NCBI GenBank assembly: GCA_030425195.1
Contig: JAUIAV010000008.1
Coordinates: 1-64,000, forward strand
DNA: 64,000 nt
Reading direction: 5' to 3'
Source of the DNA: Gammaproteobacteria bacterium
Lineage (GTDB): Bacteria > Pseudomonadota > Gammaproteobacteria > Pseudomonadales > Azotimanducaceae
The position numbers and the translations under genes were made by a program. The notes beneath the pieces were generated by a model, which saw nothing but the letters and a program-made list of their open reading frames with translations, ran no database searches and had not been told where the DNA came from. Position 1 is the stretch's first letter. Each line of letters begins with the position of its first letter. Positions 24,421 through 33,068 of this stretch are shown here, one piece after another.

Positions 24421-26838
24421 ATGCTGCCACGATTTTCAGGCACTTCCCGCTTCCTGCGCCTTTCGATTCTGACCGGAATACTGCTGCTGGCGGCTGCCGC
24501 GTCGACCGCCCAGGAAGCTGCCCCCACGGAAACGCCCGCAGAAACGCCCGCACCGGCAGCACCGGCGGCGGAGCCTGCACCCACGAACGACATCACCAGC
24601 CGCTCGCAGGAGGCGCTCGCCGCGATCGATCGTCTGAATCAGGAGCTGGCTGCAGAGGGGGACTCGTCGGCGGCAGAGAAGACGCTCACCTCTCTGCGAA
24701 CCCGGGTGGATGAACTGCTGCCTGACGGCCAGACGCTGGATGATCTGGCAGCCAGCCCTTCGGCGATGGATGGCGTGGCCGTGCGCTCCCGGGCCGTGAC
24801 GGCTCAGGCGGGCGCGCTGATCGACAGTCTGACGGAAGACGCCCGGTCGCTGGAAGCACTGCAGCGCGAAACCCGTCAACTGATCGCCGGCTGGGAACTC
24901 GCGCTGAAGGAATCCAAGGATCTGCCTGATGCGCTCAAGGAGCGGATCGGCACCATTCTGACCGGCGCCAGGGAGACCGAGCAGCACATCAACGACCGGC
25001 TGAATACGGTGATCGATCTGCAGGATCAGTCCATGGCCGTGCGTAATCTGATCACGCCCATTGCGGAACGGATCAGCAGCTACGACAGATCCCGGCAGAC
25101 AAGCCTGTTCCAGCGTAACGTGGAACCGATCTGGGTGATCACCACCGAGCACATCAGCGAATCCTCCGAGCGCTCCACGCGGCATTTCGCCGGCAGCCTG
25201 CGACGGGACTTCGCTGCCTGGATCGACACCTCGGAGGCGTCCATCGGCGGTCACCTGCTCATCCTGCCGCTGCTGCTGTTCCTGCTGTTCCGGTTGAAGT
25301 CGGCGGCGGAAACCCGGAGCGCGGTGCTGCACCGGCCGGTTCCGACCGGCATCCTGATCTGGATGCTGATCGGTGTGGCCGTCTATGCCGGTGCGCCGCA
25401 GGTGGTCCGGGTGCTGTTCGTCATGACGGCCATGGTGGTGGCGACGGTGGTGCTGCTGAATTTTCTGCCCCGGGACATGCGCGGCGGCGTGCTCATTTTT
25501 GCCGTCGTCGCCATCATCCACGAGATGGCTCAGAGCCAGACCGTACTGGAACACGCGCCGCGGCTGCTCTATCTGATCATCGACCTGGTTCTGATAGCGC
25601 TGATCTGGACGGCGAGGAGCCACAGTATCCGGCAGGCCTTCATCGAATGGGGCGCGCCGCGCCTGCTCATCAAAGCGGCCGTGAACGGCGCAATGATCGC
25701 GCTCATCGTCGCGGCGGTTGCCAACGTCTTCGGTTACGTGCTGCTTGCCCGGCAGCTCACCTCCGGCACGCTCGACAGCATGGCCGTGTTCCTCATTCTG
25801 TTCGCCGGCTTCAACTCCATCAGTGAGATCATTCAGATCGTTCTGGGGTTGAGCGCCCTGGACAACGTCCGATCCATCGCCTCGAACCGCTATCGGCTCC
25901 GCTGGGTGCTGCGGAAGCCTCTGGTTTGGCTGTCCTTGCTGCTCTGGGCCTGGGCGACCATGTATGCCTTCGGTATCGACAGCTGGGTCATCGGGTCCCT
26001 GCGCCAGATCCTGCAGGCGGAAGTGACACTGGGCAACTTCACCCTGTCGCTGCGCGGCGTTCTCTCCTTCGTGCTGGCGGTCTGGCTGGCCGTGTGGGCC
26101 TCGCGGGCAGTCCGCTCGGTGCTCGATCAGGACGTCCTGTCGCGCGTCGCGCTCCCCCGCGGCGTTCCGAATACCATCTCGATGACGGTCCACTACACGA
26201 TCATTCTGTTCGGCCTGCTGATCGGCGTCAGCTACATGGGTCTCGATCTCTCCAATCTGGCGCTGATCATCGGCGCGCTGGGCGTGGGCATCGGGTTCGG
26301 CCTGCAGAACGTGGTGAACAATTTCGTTTCCGGTCTGATTCTCATCTTCGAAGCTCCGATCCAGATCGGAGATACGGTAGAGGTCGGACCGCTCATGGGC
26401 CAGGTCACCCAGATCGGCATCCGCACCAGCCGGGTGCGGACCTACGATGGCTCCGAGGTGATCGTGCCGAACGGCGACCTCGTCTCCAACCAGGTGATCA
26501 ACTGGACGCTGTCCGATCGGCGCAGACGCCTGAAGATGGGTGTGGGCGTCGCCTACGGCACGGATCCCGAGCGGGTGACCGAGGTGCTGCTGGGCGTGCT
26601 CGAGGCGGACGAGGACGTGCTGTCCGATCCGCCGCCGCGCATCGTCTTCACCAGTTTCGGTGACAGCTCTCTGGACTTCTCCATCTATGCCTGGATCGGC
26701 GATTTCGACATCGGCTTCACCACCATGCACCGTCTGAACACGGCCATCTACGCCGCGCTCACCGAGGCAGGCATCACCATTCCGTTCCCCCAGCGGGATC
26801 TGCATCTGATCTCCACGCCGGAACAGCCGGCCACCTGA
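24421..26838 (+). CDS. MscS-family mechanosensitive channel, large form
   Basis: 805 residues. A signal peptide (MLPRFSGTS...AAAASTAQ) and an Ala/Pro-rich linker precede a long periplasmic helical region (about 50-270). Eight or more hydrophobic segments follow, then the MscS pore and beta domains. The pore-lining and gating region is recognisable in LALIIGALGVGIGFGLQNVVNNF, followed by EAPIQIGDTVEV and VIVPNGDLVSNQVINW. The size resembles MscK/YbiO-type channels that release solutes during osmotic downshock. It is separated by 79 bp from the GGDEF/EAL gene. Confidence 0.92.
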   Translation: MLPRFSGTSRFLRLSILTGILLLAAAASTAQEAAPTETPAETPAPAAPAAEPAPTNDITSRSQEALAAIDRLNQELAAEGDSSAAEKTLTSLRTRVDELLPDGQTLDDLAASPSAMDGVAVRSRAVTAQAGALIDSLTEDARSLEALQRETRQLIAGWELALKESKDLPDALKERIGTILTGARETEQHINDRLNTVIDLQDQSMAVRNLITPIAERISSYDRSRQTSLFQRNVEPIWVITTEHISESSERSTRHFAGSLRRDFAAWIDTSEASIGGHLLILPLLLFLLFRLKSAAETRSAVLHRPVPTGILIWMLIGVAVYAGAPQVVRVLFVMTAMVVATVVLLNFLPRDMRGGVLIFAVVAIIHEMAQSQTVLEHAPRLLYLIIDLVLIALIWTARSHSIRQAFIEWGAPRLLIKAAVNGAMIALIVAAVANVFGYVLLARQLTSGTLDSMAVFLILFAGFNSISEIIQIVLGLSALDNVRSIASNRYRLRWVLRKPLVWLSLLLWAWATMYAFGIDSWVIGSLRQILQAEVTLGNFTLSLRGVLSFVLAVWLAVWASRAVRSVLDQDVLSRVALPRGVPNTISMTVHYTIILFGLLIGVSYMGLDLSNLALIIGALGVGIGFGLQNVVNNFVSGLILIFEAPIQIGDTVEVGPLMGQVTQIGIRTSRVRTYDGSEVIVPNGDLVSNQVINWTLSDRRRRLKMGVGVAYGTDPERVTEVLLGVLEADEDVLSDPPPRIVFTSFGDSSLDFSIYAWIGDFDIGFTTMHRLNTAIYAALTEAGITIPFPQRDLHLISTPEQPAT

Positions 26839-27069
26839 TCTCCCCGGTTCCGGCCGCCGGGGAAAACTGACCGCTTCTGCCGGGAATCTGGCCTCTCAGG
26901 CACTGCAGGCAAATCGTCTCCATTAGAGACTAACGTTGTCGGAGTGGTGTCATCATGCTGTCATGATTCGGATGTGAGTCCCGTATGTATGGACGCGCGG
27001 GCACCAGAAGTCGACGAATTGCTCGAGAGAAGCACAAGCGACCAAAACAGATAAGAACAAGGAGTGACC
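26839..27069. other. csrA leader and upstream intergenic region
   Basis: 231 bp without a credible gene. Small inverted repeats include GTCTC-N5-GAGAC near 26916 and ATCATG-N4-CATGAT (26952-26967). The 3' end carries a CsrA-type site over the csrA Shine-Dalgarno. I could not identify a convincing promoter by eye. Confidence 0.4.
27057..27064 (+). promoter_or_regulatory. csrA Shine-Dalgarno embedded in a CsrA-binding-like site
   Basis: ACAAGGAG lies 5 nt before the ATG at 27070. ACAAGGA matches the ACARGGA core of known CsrA RNA sites and AAGGAG is the ribosome site, so CsrA could repress its own translation. Binding is inferred. Confidence 0.5.
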
Positions 27070-27267
27070 ATGCTGATTTTGACGCGACGGGTAGGCGAGC
27101 GGCTGATGATCGGGGATGAGATCTCGGTGACCGTTCTGGGCGTGAAGGGAAATCAGGTCCGAATCGGCGTGCATGCGCCGGCCGATGTCAGCGTGCATCG
27201 CGAGGAAATCTACGAGCGGATCCGGGCTGAGCGGGATTCCGCCGGAATGGCGACGGCGGCAGGCTGA
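27070..27267 (+). CDS. csrA: Carbon storage regulator CsrA/RsmA
   Basis: 65 residues starting [18 protein letters not shown], the canonical CsrA N-terminus. [18 protein letters not shown] and [10 protein letters not shown] complete the five-strand dimer fold with the RNA-binding Arg of VHREEI. The extra upstream codons (GTG at 27064) are rejected because the Shine-Dalgarno would then be inside the gene. CsrA binds GGA motifs in mRNA leaders to control translation of metabolic, motility and biofilm genes. The two cyclic-di-GMP/sensor genes upstream are plausible regulon members, but that is inference. Confidence 0.97.
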   Translation: MLILTRRVGERLMIGDEISVTVLGVKGNQVRIGVHAPADVSVHREEIYERIRAERDSAGMATAAG

Positions 27268-27274
27268 TCGCCGG

Positions 27275-27293
27275 GCGTGCCTTCCCGGCACGC
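27275..27293 (+). terminator. Likely terminator of csrA
   Basis: A perfect 7-bp stem, GCGTGCC/GGCACGC, with a 5-nt loop is followed by TCTCT, starting 7 bp after the csrA stop. The short pyrimidine tract makes it a weak rho-independent terminator. Confidence 0.5.
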
Positions 27294-27402
27294 TCTCTAA
27301 CTGACTTATCGAAACTGTGACGGCGTGAGCACGGCAGAGTGGCCGGTGCACGGCCGTTGTGATTAGGTTCCGTTCGGAGCCGGTACTAAGAGGTTTGGTG
27401 AC

Positions 27403-27789
27403 ATGACGAATCCGCAGGACGGAGGGGGGAGCAGCAACGAGGCGGTCGAAATCCGATACCGCACCCTCACCGAGCTCGAGAAAGTGCTGCGGCTTCTGGT
27501 CGACCGGCACGGCGCCCGGATGACGCTCGGCGAGATGCTCGCCATCACGGCGGCCATGGCCAGGCTGTGCCGGCAGGAACAGGTGACCATTGCGGAGATC
27601 TCGGAAGCCACCGGGCTGCCGAAGCAGAATCTGTCGCGCTGGGCGCGTAAACGGGTGGGTGACAGCATCGCACTCCGGGTCAACGAAGAAGATCAGCGCG
27701 TGCACGATGTGGTGATGACGGATGCATTCCGCGGTCAGGAGAACATCGAGCGTCTGGCCAGGATCTTCGGCACGGACCGCGTGGACTGA
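27403..27789 (+). CDS. Small helix-turn-helix (winged-helix-like) regulator
   Basis: 128 residues. After a polar N-terminus, RTLTELEKVLRLLVDRHG starts a helical region. MTLGEMLAITAAMARLCRQEQVTIAEISEATGLPKQNLSRWARKRVG reads as a helix-turn-helix with recognition helix around QNLSRWARK. This recalls MarR-like or other winged-helix proteins but is shorter. It follows csrA after a 135-bp gap containing the terminator, so it may have its own promoter. The target is unknown. Confidence 0.65.
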   Translation: MTNPQDGGGSSNEAVEIRYRTLTELEKVLRLLVDRHGARMTLGEMLAITAAMARLCRQEQVTIAEISEATGLPKQNLSRWARKRVGDSIALRVNEEDQRVHDVVMTDAFRGQENIERLARIFGTDRVD

Positions 27790-27835
27790 CTTCCTCAACC
27801 CGCGCTGGCGGCGCAGCTGCTATGCTTCTCCGCCT

Positions 27836-29392
27836 ATGGCGTTTCCCAATCATCTGAGCGCTCTGCTGGACCCGGCGAGCTACCCGCATCCCTGCTCGCG
27901 TATCGAACTCATCGAGACGCACATCTCCTGGGTGCTGCTCACCGGAGACTACGTCTACAAGCTCAAGAAACCCGTCCGCTTCAATTTCGTCGACTTCAGC
28001 ACTCAGGACCGGCGCAGGCACTTCTGCGGGGAAGAGGTCCGCTGCAACCGCGCCTTTGCGCCGGAGCTCTATCTGGGGCTCGCGGCCGTCGTTCCCGGTT
28101 CCGACGGCCTGACCATGACGAACGAGACGGAGGGTCTCGTGGAGACGGACGTGCTGGAATGGGCCGTGCGCATGCGTCAGTTCGATCCCGAACAGGCGCT
28201 GGATCGGGTGCTCGATCGCGGCGAACTGGCGGAGGACGCGCTCGACAGCTTCGGACGCGATCTGGCGGACCTGCATGCGATGCTGCCGGTGCATCGCGGT
28301 ACCGCGGACGAGGTGCCGCGGCGGATGTTCGGCCCGGTGGAGGACAACTTCGAGGAGATCGGCACCACGCGGCTCGCGCAGATCCACGCGCCGGCCGTCA
28401 CGAGCGCTCTGGCCTCGTCGCGCCGGATTGGAGAAGCGCTGCGGCCGCTGTTCGATCGACGCATGACCACAGGCGCTGTCAGGGAATGCCACGGTGATCT
28501 GCATCTGTCGAATCTGGCTCTGATCGACGGCACGGTGACGGCCTTCGACTGCCTGGAGTTCAATGAGAATCTCCGCTGGATCGACACCATGAGCGACCTG
28601 GCCTTCCTGTTCATGGACTGTCACTTCCGTGGCTGCACCGCGCTCGCCTACCGGTTCCTGGACGGCTATCTGGACCGTTCGGGAGACTATGAGGGCGCGC
28701 GGCTGCTCCCGTACTTCGCCGCCTACCGGTCCGTGGTCCGGGCCAAGGTGGCTGCGCTGCGCTGGGTGCAGGCCCCGGATAAGACCGGGGAGGATCGGTT
28801 CATCGCTCATCTGGACTGGGCCGGGCGCTGGCTGACCCGACCGGCAGGCCGGCTGATTCTCACCTGCGGCCTGTCCGGGTCAGGGAAATCCTATCTGGCA
28901 TCCCGCCTGCTTCCGCGGCTGCCGGCGATACGTCTCCGGTCCGATGTGGCGCGCAAGAAGCTCGCAGGGCTCGGCGTGCTGGAGGAAAGCGGATCCGGCA
29001 TCGACACGGGTCTTTACGATCCGGCCCGCAGCGACGAAACGTTCGATTTTCTTACCGAGACCGCCGGCGCGCTGATGCTCGCCGGCGAGCACGTCATCGT
29101 CGATGCCACCTTCATCGACCGCCGCCGACGTGACCGGTTCGTGGCCCTGGCCGAAGGGCTCGGCAGCCGTGCCCATATTCTGTTCTGCGATGCGCCGGCG
29201 ACGCTGCTCGAAGCGAGGCTCGGCAGCCGAGCCGAGACCGGCGGCGACCCGTCCGAGGCCGATGCCCGGGTGCTCGCCTGGCAGCAGGCGCGATTAGATC
29301 CGCCGGGTGCGGAGGAGCCGGTCATCCGTGTGGACACCAGCCGTGAGCTGGATGCGTCGACCCTTCAGGCGATCGTCGCCGGGATCGTCTGA
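27836..29392 (+). CDS. Fusion of aminoglycoside-phosphotransferase-like kinase and AAA/P-loop kinase domains
   Basis: 518 residues from the ATG at 27836; upstream codons would overlap the HTH gene. The N-terminal about 330 residues resemble APH-type small-molecule kinases (ECHGDLHLSNLALIDG is the catalytic loop, FDCLEFNENLRWIDTMSDLAFL the metal site). The C-terminal part is a P-loop kinase with Walker A GLSGSGKS near residue 345 and an IVDATFIDRRRRDRF segment. This two-domain family is widespread in proteobacteria. Its substrate is not known, and antibiotic resistance should not be assumed. Confidence 0.85.
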   Translation: MAFPNHLSALLDPASYPHPCSRIELIETHISWVLLTGDYVYKLKKPVRFNFVDFSTQDRRRHFCGEEVRCNRAFAPELYLGLAAVVPGSDGLTMTNETEGLVETDVLEWAVRMRQFDPEQALDRVLDRGELAEDALDSFGRDLADLHAMLPVHRGTADEVPRRMFGPVEDNFEEIGTTRLAQIHAPAVTSALASSRRIGEALRPLFDRRMTTGAVRECHGDLHLSNLALIDGTVTAFDCLEFNENLRWIDTMSDLAFLFMDCHFRGCTALAYRFLDGYLDRSGDYEGARLLPYFAAYRSVVRAKVAALRWVQAPDKTGEDRFIAHLDWAGRWLTRPAGRLILTCGLSGSGKSYLASRLLPRLPAIRLRSDVARKKLAGLGVLEESGSGIDTGLYDPARSDETFDFLTETAGALMLAGEHVIVDATFIDRRRRDRFVALAEGLGSRAHILFCDAPATLLEARLGSRAETGGDPSEADARVLAWQQARLDPPGAEEPVIRVDTSRELDASTLQAIVAGIV

Positions 29393-29416
29393 CGCACCGG
29401 CGGCTCATCCCGTTGC

Positions 29417-30124
29417 TCAGCCCGATGGGGTGATGGAAAAGGTGACGTTCACCGAGCGTTCGATCGTGATGACGCCCGTGCTGAAGCTGCCGGCACTGCT
29501 GTCGGCGAAGGCCGCCGAGCGCATGACGGCTTCGGGGCGCGGGCTGTGCGAGCCCACGTGAACCTCCGTCACCGGCCCCAGGACCACGTCGAAACCGGCG
29601 GCAACCCGTGCGGCCTCCGTTTTCGCATCCGCCATCGCCAGGGTGAGCGCCTGGTCCTCCAGGTCGGCTCTCCGGGAGCTGTCGAGACGGATGGGATCCA
29701 CGTTGTTCACACCGCTGGCCAGCGCTTCGCTCAGGAGTTCGGGAAAGCGCGTGAGATCCTTCAGCGTCAGATCGACGCTGCGTGTGGCGATCAGACCCTC
29801 CACCACGGTTTCGTCTCCCCGGCGCTGATAGCGGGGCGTGATGGAAAGCGAAGTGGCCTGAATGTCCCGGTCTTCGATCCCGAAGCGCTTCGCCAGGTCG
29901 ATCACGCGTGCCACCACATCGTTGAGCTGTACGGTCAGCACGGGAGCCTCGTTGCCTTCCCGCCGGGCATGCAGCCGCAGGGTACCCATGTCGGGCTCTA
30001 CCTCGAGCGTGCCCTGACCGTTGACGTGAATGCCGCCGGCCGACGCGGGTGAGGACGCTTCCGCGCAGCCGCTGGCTGCTGCCAGCGTGATGAGGAGGCC
30101 GAAAACCGGAAGTAGTCTGTTCAT
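29417..30124 (-). CDS. SIMPL domain (DUF541) lipoprotein
   Basis: 235 residues from the ATG at 30124, which overlaps the GAPDH stop by 4 bp. The signal peptide ends near AAASGC, a lipobox. The mature part matches SIMPL/DUF541 proteins: GIHVNGQGTLEVEPDMGTLRL, the GIEDRDIQATSLSITPRY segment and a late DVVLGPVTEVHVGS. These periplasmic proteins are linked to oxidative-stress protection in some bacteria. The tight overlap implies co-expression with GAPDH, though no shared function is evident. Confidence 0.87.
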   Translation of the reverse strand: MNRLLPVFGLLITLAAASGCAEASSPASAGGIHVNGQGTLEVEPDMGTLRLHARREGNEAPVLTVQLNDVVARVIDLAKRFGIEDRDIQATSLSITPRYQRRGDETVVEGLIATRSVDLTLKDLTRFPELLSEALASGVNNVDPIRLDSSRRADLEDQALTLAMADAKTEAARVAAGFDVVLGPVTEVHVGSHSPRPEAVMRSAAFADSSAGSFSTGVITIERSVNVTFSITPSG

Positions 30125-31140
30125 GCGTTCAATCCATCCATGGTTGCAATGCGGGCGATCAGTTCCTCCACCCGCGTACTGTATCCCCACTCGTTGTCGT
30201 ACCAGCCGATGACCTTGATCATCCGACCTTCGAGCACCTGAGTGAGCAGCGAGTCGAAGATCACAGAGTGCGGATTGCCGATGATGTCACCGGAAACGAT
30301 GGGATCCGTGCAGTAGGAAAGAATACCCTTCAGGGTGCCTTCCGCGGCGGCCTGCATGACTTGGTTCACCGAGCCGGCCGATGCGTCCTCCTCCACCTCC
30401 ACGGTGAGATCCACCAGGCTGCCGTCCGGTACCGGCACCCGCATGGCCATGCCATCCAGCTTGCCCGCCAGATCCGGCAGCACCTGGCCGATGGCCCGGG
30501 CAGCACCCGTGGACGTGGGCACGATGTTGGTGGCCGCGTTCCGGGAGCGGCGCAGGTCCTTGTGCGGCGCGTCGATCAGCCGCTGATCGGAGGTGTAGGC
30601 GTGCACGGTGGTGAGCAGGCCGCGGCGGATGCGGAAAGCCTCGTGCAGCACCTTGACCATGGGCGCGGCGCAGTTGGTGGTGCAGCTCGCGTTGCTGATG
30701 ATGGTGGCGTCCGGGGTGATCACGTGGTCGTTCACACCGGTCACCAGGGTGGCATCCAGTGGATCCTTGCAGGGGACGGTGAGGATCACGCGTTTCGCTC
30801 CGGCAGCAAGATGCGCTTCGAGCTCGGCGATCCGTCGGAACTGGCCCGAACTCTCCACCACGTAGTCCACCTCCAGCTCACGCCAGGGCAGTGCGGCAGG
30901 ATCCCGCTCGGACAGGACCACGAATGGGTCGCCGTCGATCGTCATGCGATCGCCTTCCACGCTCACGGCTCCGGGATAGATGCCATGAATGCTGTCATAG
31001 CGGAAGGCGTACGCCAGGTCCTCGGCACCCGCCAGGTCGTTCACAGCGACCACGTCGTAGTGGCCGCGCAGCTTGGCTATGCGGGTAATGGTTCTGCCGA
31101 CCCGGCCGAAACCGTTGATGGCGATGCGGGGTTTGCTCAT
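30121..31140 (-). CDS. gap: Glyceraldehyde-3-phosphate dehydrogenase, type I
   Basis: 339 residues from the ATG at 31140. The NAD-binding N-terminus is IAINGFGRVGR. The catalytic site SNASCTTNCAAP holds Cys153, and TTVHAYTSDQ holds His180. NIVPTSTGAARAIG and MAMRVPVPDGSLVDLTVEV are typical of GAPDH rather than erythrose-4-phosphate dehydrogenase. It interconverts glyceraldehyde-3-phosphate and 1,3-bisphosphoglycerate in glycolysis or gluconeogenesis. It lies 49 bp downstream of a DsbA-family gene on the same strand. Confidence 0.95.
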   Translation of the reverse strand: MSKPRIAINGFGRVGRTITRIAKLRGHYDVVAVNDLAGAEDLAYAFRYDSIHGIYPGAVSVEGDRMTIDGDPFVVLSERDPAALPWRELEVDYVVESSGQFRRIAELEAHLAAGAKRVILTVPCKDPLDATLVTGVNDHVITPDATIISNASCTTNCAAPMVKVLHEAFRIRRGLLTTVHAYTSDQRLIDAPHKDLRRSRNAATNIVPTSTGAARAIGQVLPDLAGKLDGMAMRVPVPDGSLVDLTVEVEEDASAGSVNQVMQAAAEGTLKGILSYCTDPIVSGDIIGNPHSVIFDSLLTQVLEGRMIKVIGWYDNEWGYSTRVEELIARIATMDGLNA

Positions 31141-31189
31141 TGATACTGCTCCTGTCGCTGCTGCTTGGATCGGTGAAACGGCCGCGGGT

Positions 31190-31858
31190 TCAACACCAGC
31201 TGGCTTCCTGCTCGGGGTGACGGAGCAGTTCCTCCACGTTCGCATGCAGGATGCGGTAGCCCAGATTGCCGTAGAGAACCTGCCGACCATCGTTCATCAC
31301 CCAGGAAGGGCTGCCCCGGATGCCGAGCGTCTCGCACTGTTCGTAGTCCGAGAACAGTGCTGCGATGGCGGAGCCGTCGTCCAGGCCCGACTGCAGCGCA
31401 CCGGTATCGAACCCCGCATCCCCGGCGATGCGAAGGAGCTCGGGCAGCCGGGAGACGTCCCGGGCGTCCACGAAGAATGCGCGTCGGATCGCGGCCGCCA
31501 GGCGGACGGCGGTTACCGGGTCGTGGCTGAGCTCGGCCGCTTTCAGCAGCAGATGGGCGGTGGCCGATGTCTTCGGTCGCACCCTGCGCCAGAGATCCGG
31601 ATGCACTGGAGCGGATTCGTAGCCCGCGGCGGCCGAGTGAACGTGATCGGCGAAACCTTCGAAGCCGCCCCGGTCGTGCCACTGGCTGGCCATCTTGCCG
31701 GCCGTGTCGGCGAAGACGCTGACACAGTGGTGCACCAGGCGGATCTCATCACCCCACCGGGATTCGAGCTCTTCGACCCGTCGCTGGGCGATCCATGCCC
31801 AGATGCAGAGTACGTCGGTGTAGTAGTCGATGGTCAGCGGTGTGGTGCGTCCGGTCAC
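31190..31858 (-). CDS. DsbA-family (FrnE/HCCA-isomerase-like) thioredoxin-fold protein
   Basis: 222 residues from a GTG at 31858 with AGGGA upstream; longer starts run into the divergent hydrolase promoter. The thioredoxin fold begins IDYYTDVLCIWAW. Only one Cys is present at the active-site position, instead of CxxC, as in several cytoplasmic DsbA-like or 2-hydroxychromene-2-carboxylate-isomerase-like proteins. GIRGSPSWVMNDGRQ is the cis-Pro loop. No signal peptide is present. Glutathione-linked isomerase or reductase activity is possible. Confidence 0.75.
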   Translation of the reverse strand: MTGRTTPLTIDYYTDVLCIWAWIAQRRVEELESRWGDEIRLVHHCVSVFADTAGKMASQWHDRGGFEGFADHVHSAAAGYESAPVHPDLWRRVRPKTSATAHLLLKAAELSHDPVTAVRLAAAIRRAFFVDARDVSRLPELLRIAGDAGFDTGALQSGLDDGSAIAALFSDYEQCETLGIRGSPSWVMNDGRQVLYGNLGYRILHANVEELLRHPEQEASWC

Positions 31859-31961
31859 GGGTGTCGTCCCTGATGTCAGCCGTGATCCTAGCGGGTCCGC
31901 CTTGCGGCGTCGCCCCGCGGCTTCCGCGTATACTCTGCCGCTGGCAATCACGGAGCCGGCC

Positions 31962-33068
31962 ATGCTCACCACGCTCTTTCTCATCCTCTTCGTTGTCCTG
32001 GGATTGTGGGCGGTTGCCCGTTTTTTTCTGGCGGGCGAAGACCTCTCCCGCTATGACGGCGCCGCAGCACCGGCGATCGGCAGCGAGCGCGGACACCGGG
32101 AACCGAGTCGCGAACACCACGACGCGGTGGCGCTGCTTGCCACCATGAGCGATGGCGCATCGGGAGGCGGCAATCGTCTCAAACAGATGCGGGAAGGCAT
32201 GGATGCGATGGGCGACACGGCCGACCTGACCGGCATCACGCTGAAGCCGGTGGAGATGAACGGCGTGCCGGGTGAATGGGTGCTGGCCGACAACTCGGAC
32301 CCGAACCGTCGGCTGCTGTACCTGCATGGTGGCGCTTTCACCGCCGGCAGTCCGAGAAGTCACCGGCCCATCACCACCAAGTACGCCCGGATGGCGGGTG
32401 TCAGTGTCCTCGCCGTGGACTACCGGCTGGTGCCGGAGAACCGGCGCATCGACTGTCTGACAGACTGTCAGGCGGCCTACCGCTGGGTGCTGGAGAACGG
32501 ACCGGACGGGCAGGGGGCGCCGGACGTGCTCTTCGTTTCCGGTGACTCCGCCGGCGGCAATCTCACCCTGGCGGTGATCGCCTGGGCACGGGATGCCGGG
32601 CTGCGTGCAGCGGACGGTGCCATCGCCCTGTCACCGGCGACGGACGCGGCCTTCGACAGTCCGAGCCTGATCAGCAACATCGCCACCGATCACATGCTGG
32701 GGCCGATGTTCGGGCGGATCACCCGTCTGCCCAGGTGGCTCGTTGCCTGGTTCGGGCTGCTGAGCAACCGCATGCACCCCTGTGATCCCAGGATCTCTCC
32801 GCTCAGGGGCAACCTGGCCGGCCTCCCACCGACCCTGGTTCATGCCAGCGAAGCCGAGATGCTGCTCGACGATGCACGGCGCTACGTCAACAGGGCGAAA
32901 GAGGCCGGCTCGGAGGCGACGCTCGAGACCTGGCATCACATGCTGCACGTCTGGCACATCTTCGAGCCGAGCATGCCGGAAGCGAAAGAGGCCTTCGAGC
33001 ACATCCTCCGTTTCATGCAGCGGGCGGAAAACGGGCGGGCGGATACCGCTGTCGAATCGGCGTCCTGA
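31962..33068 (+). CDS. Alpha/beta hydrolase, hormone-sensitive-lipase family, membrane-anchored
   Basis: 368 residues from the ATG at 31962. One N-terminal membrane helix (LTTLFLILFVVLGLWAVARF) precedes the hydrolase domain. The oxyanion motif HGGAF and nucleophile motif GDSAGGN are the signatures of the hormone-sensitive-lipase branch. The catalytic His is in HMLHVWHIFE. It hydrolyses esters, probably small acyl esters. Its TGA overlaps the next ATG by 1 bp, so it is translationally coupled to the DUF2868 gene. Confidence 0.9.
   Translation: MLTTLFLILFVVLGLWAVARFFLAGEDLSRYDGAAAPAIGSERGHREPSREHHDAVALLATMSDGASGGGNRLKQMREGMDAMGDTADLTGITLKPVEMNGVPGEWVLADNSDPNRRLLYLHGGAFTAGSPRSHRPITTKYARMAGVSVLAVDYRLVPENRRIDCLTDCQAAYRWVLENGPDGQGAPDVLFVSGDSAGGNLTLAVIAWARDAGLRAADGAIALSPATDAAFDSPSLISNIATDHMLGPMFGRITRLPRWLVAWFGLLSNRMHPCDPRISPLRGNLAGLPPTLVHASEAEMLLDDARRYVNRAKEAGSEATLETWHHMLHVWHIFEPSMPEAKEAFEHILRFMQRAENGRADTAVESAS

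Noticed and set aside
24436-26805. 789-codon open frame opposite the MscS-type channel
   Set aside because: The translation is low-complexity (Gln/His/Arg/Asp-rich) and the opposite strand encodes a convincing channel.
26842-26868. GC hairpin followed by AAAA after the MscS gene
   Set aside because: A rho-independent terminator for the plus strand needs T, not A, after the stem, and no minus-strand gene ends there.
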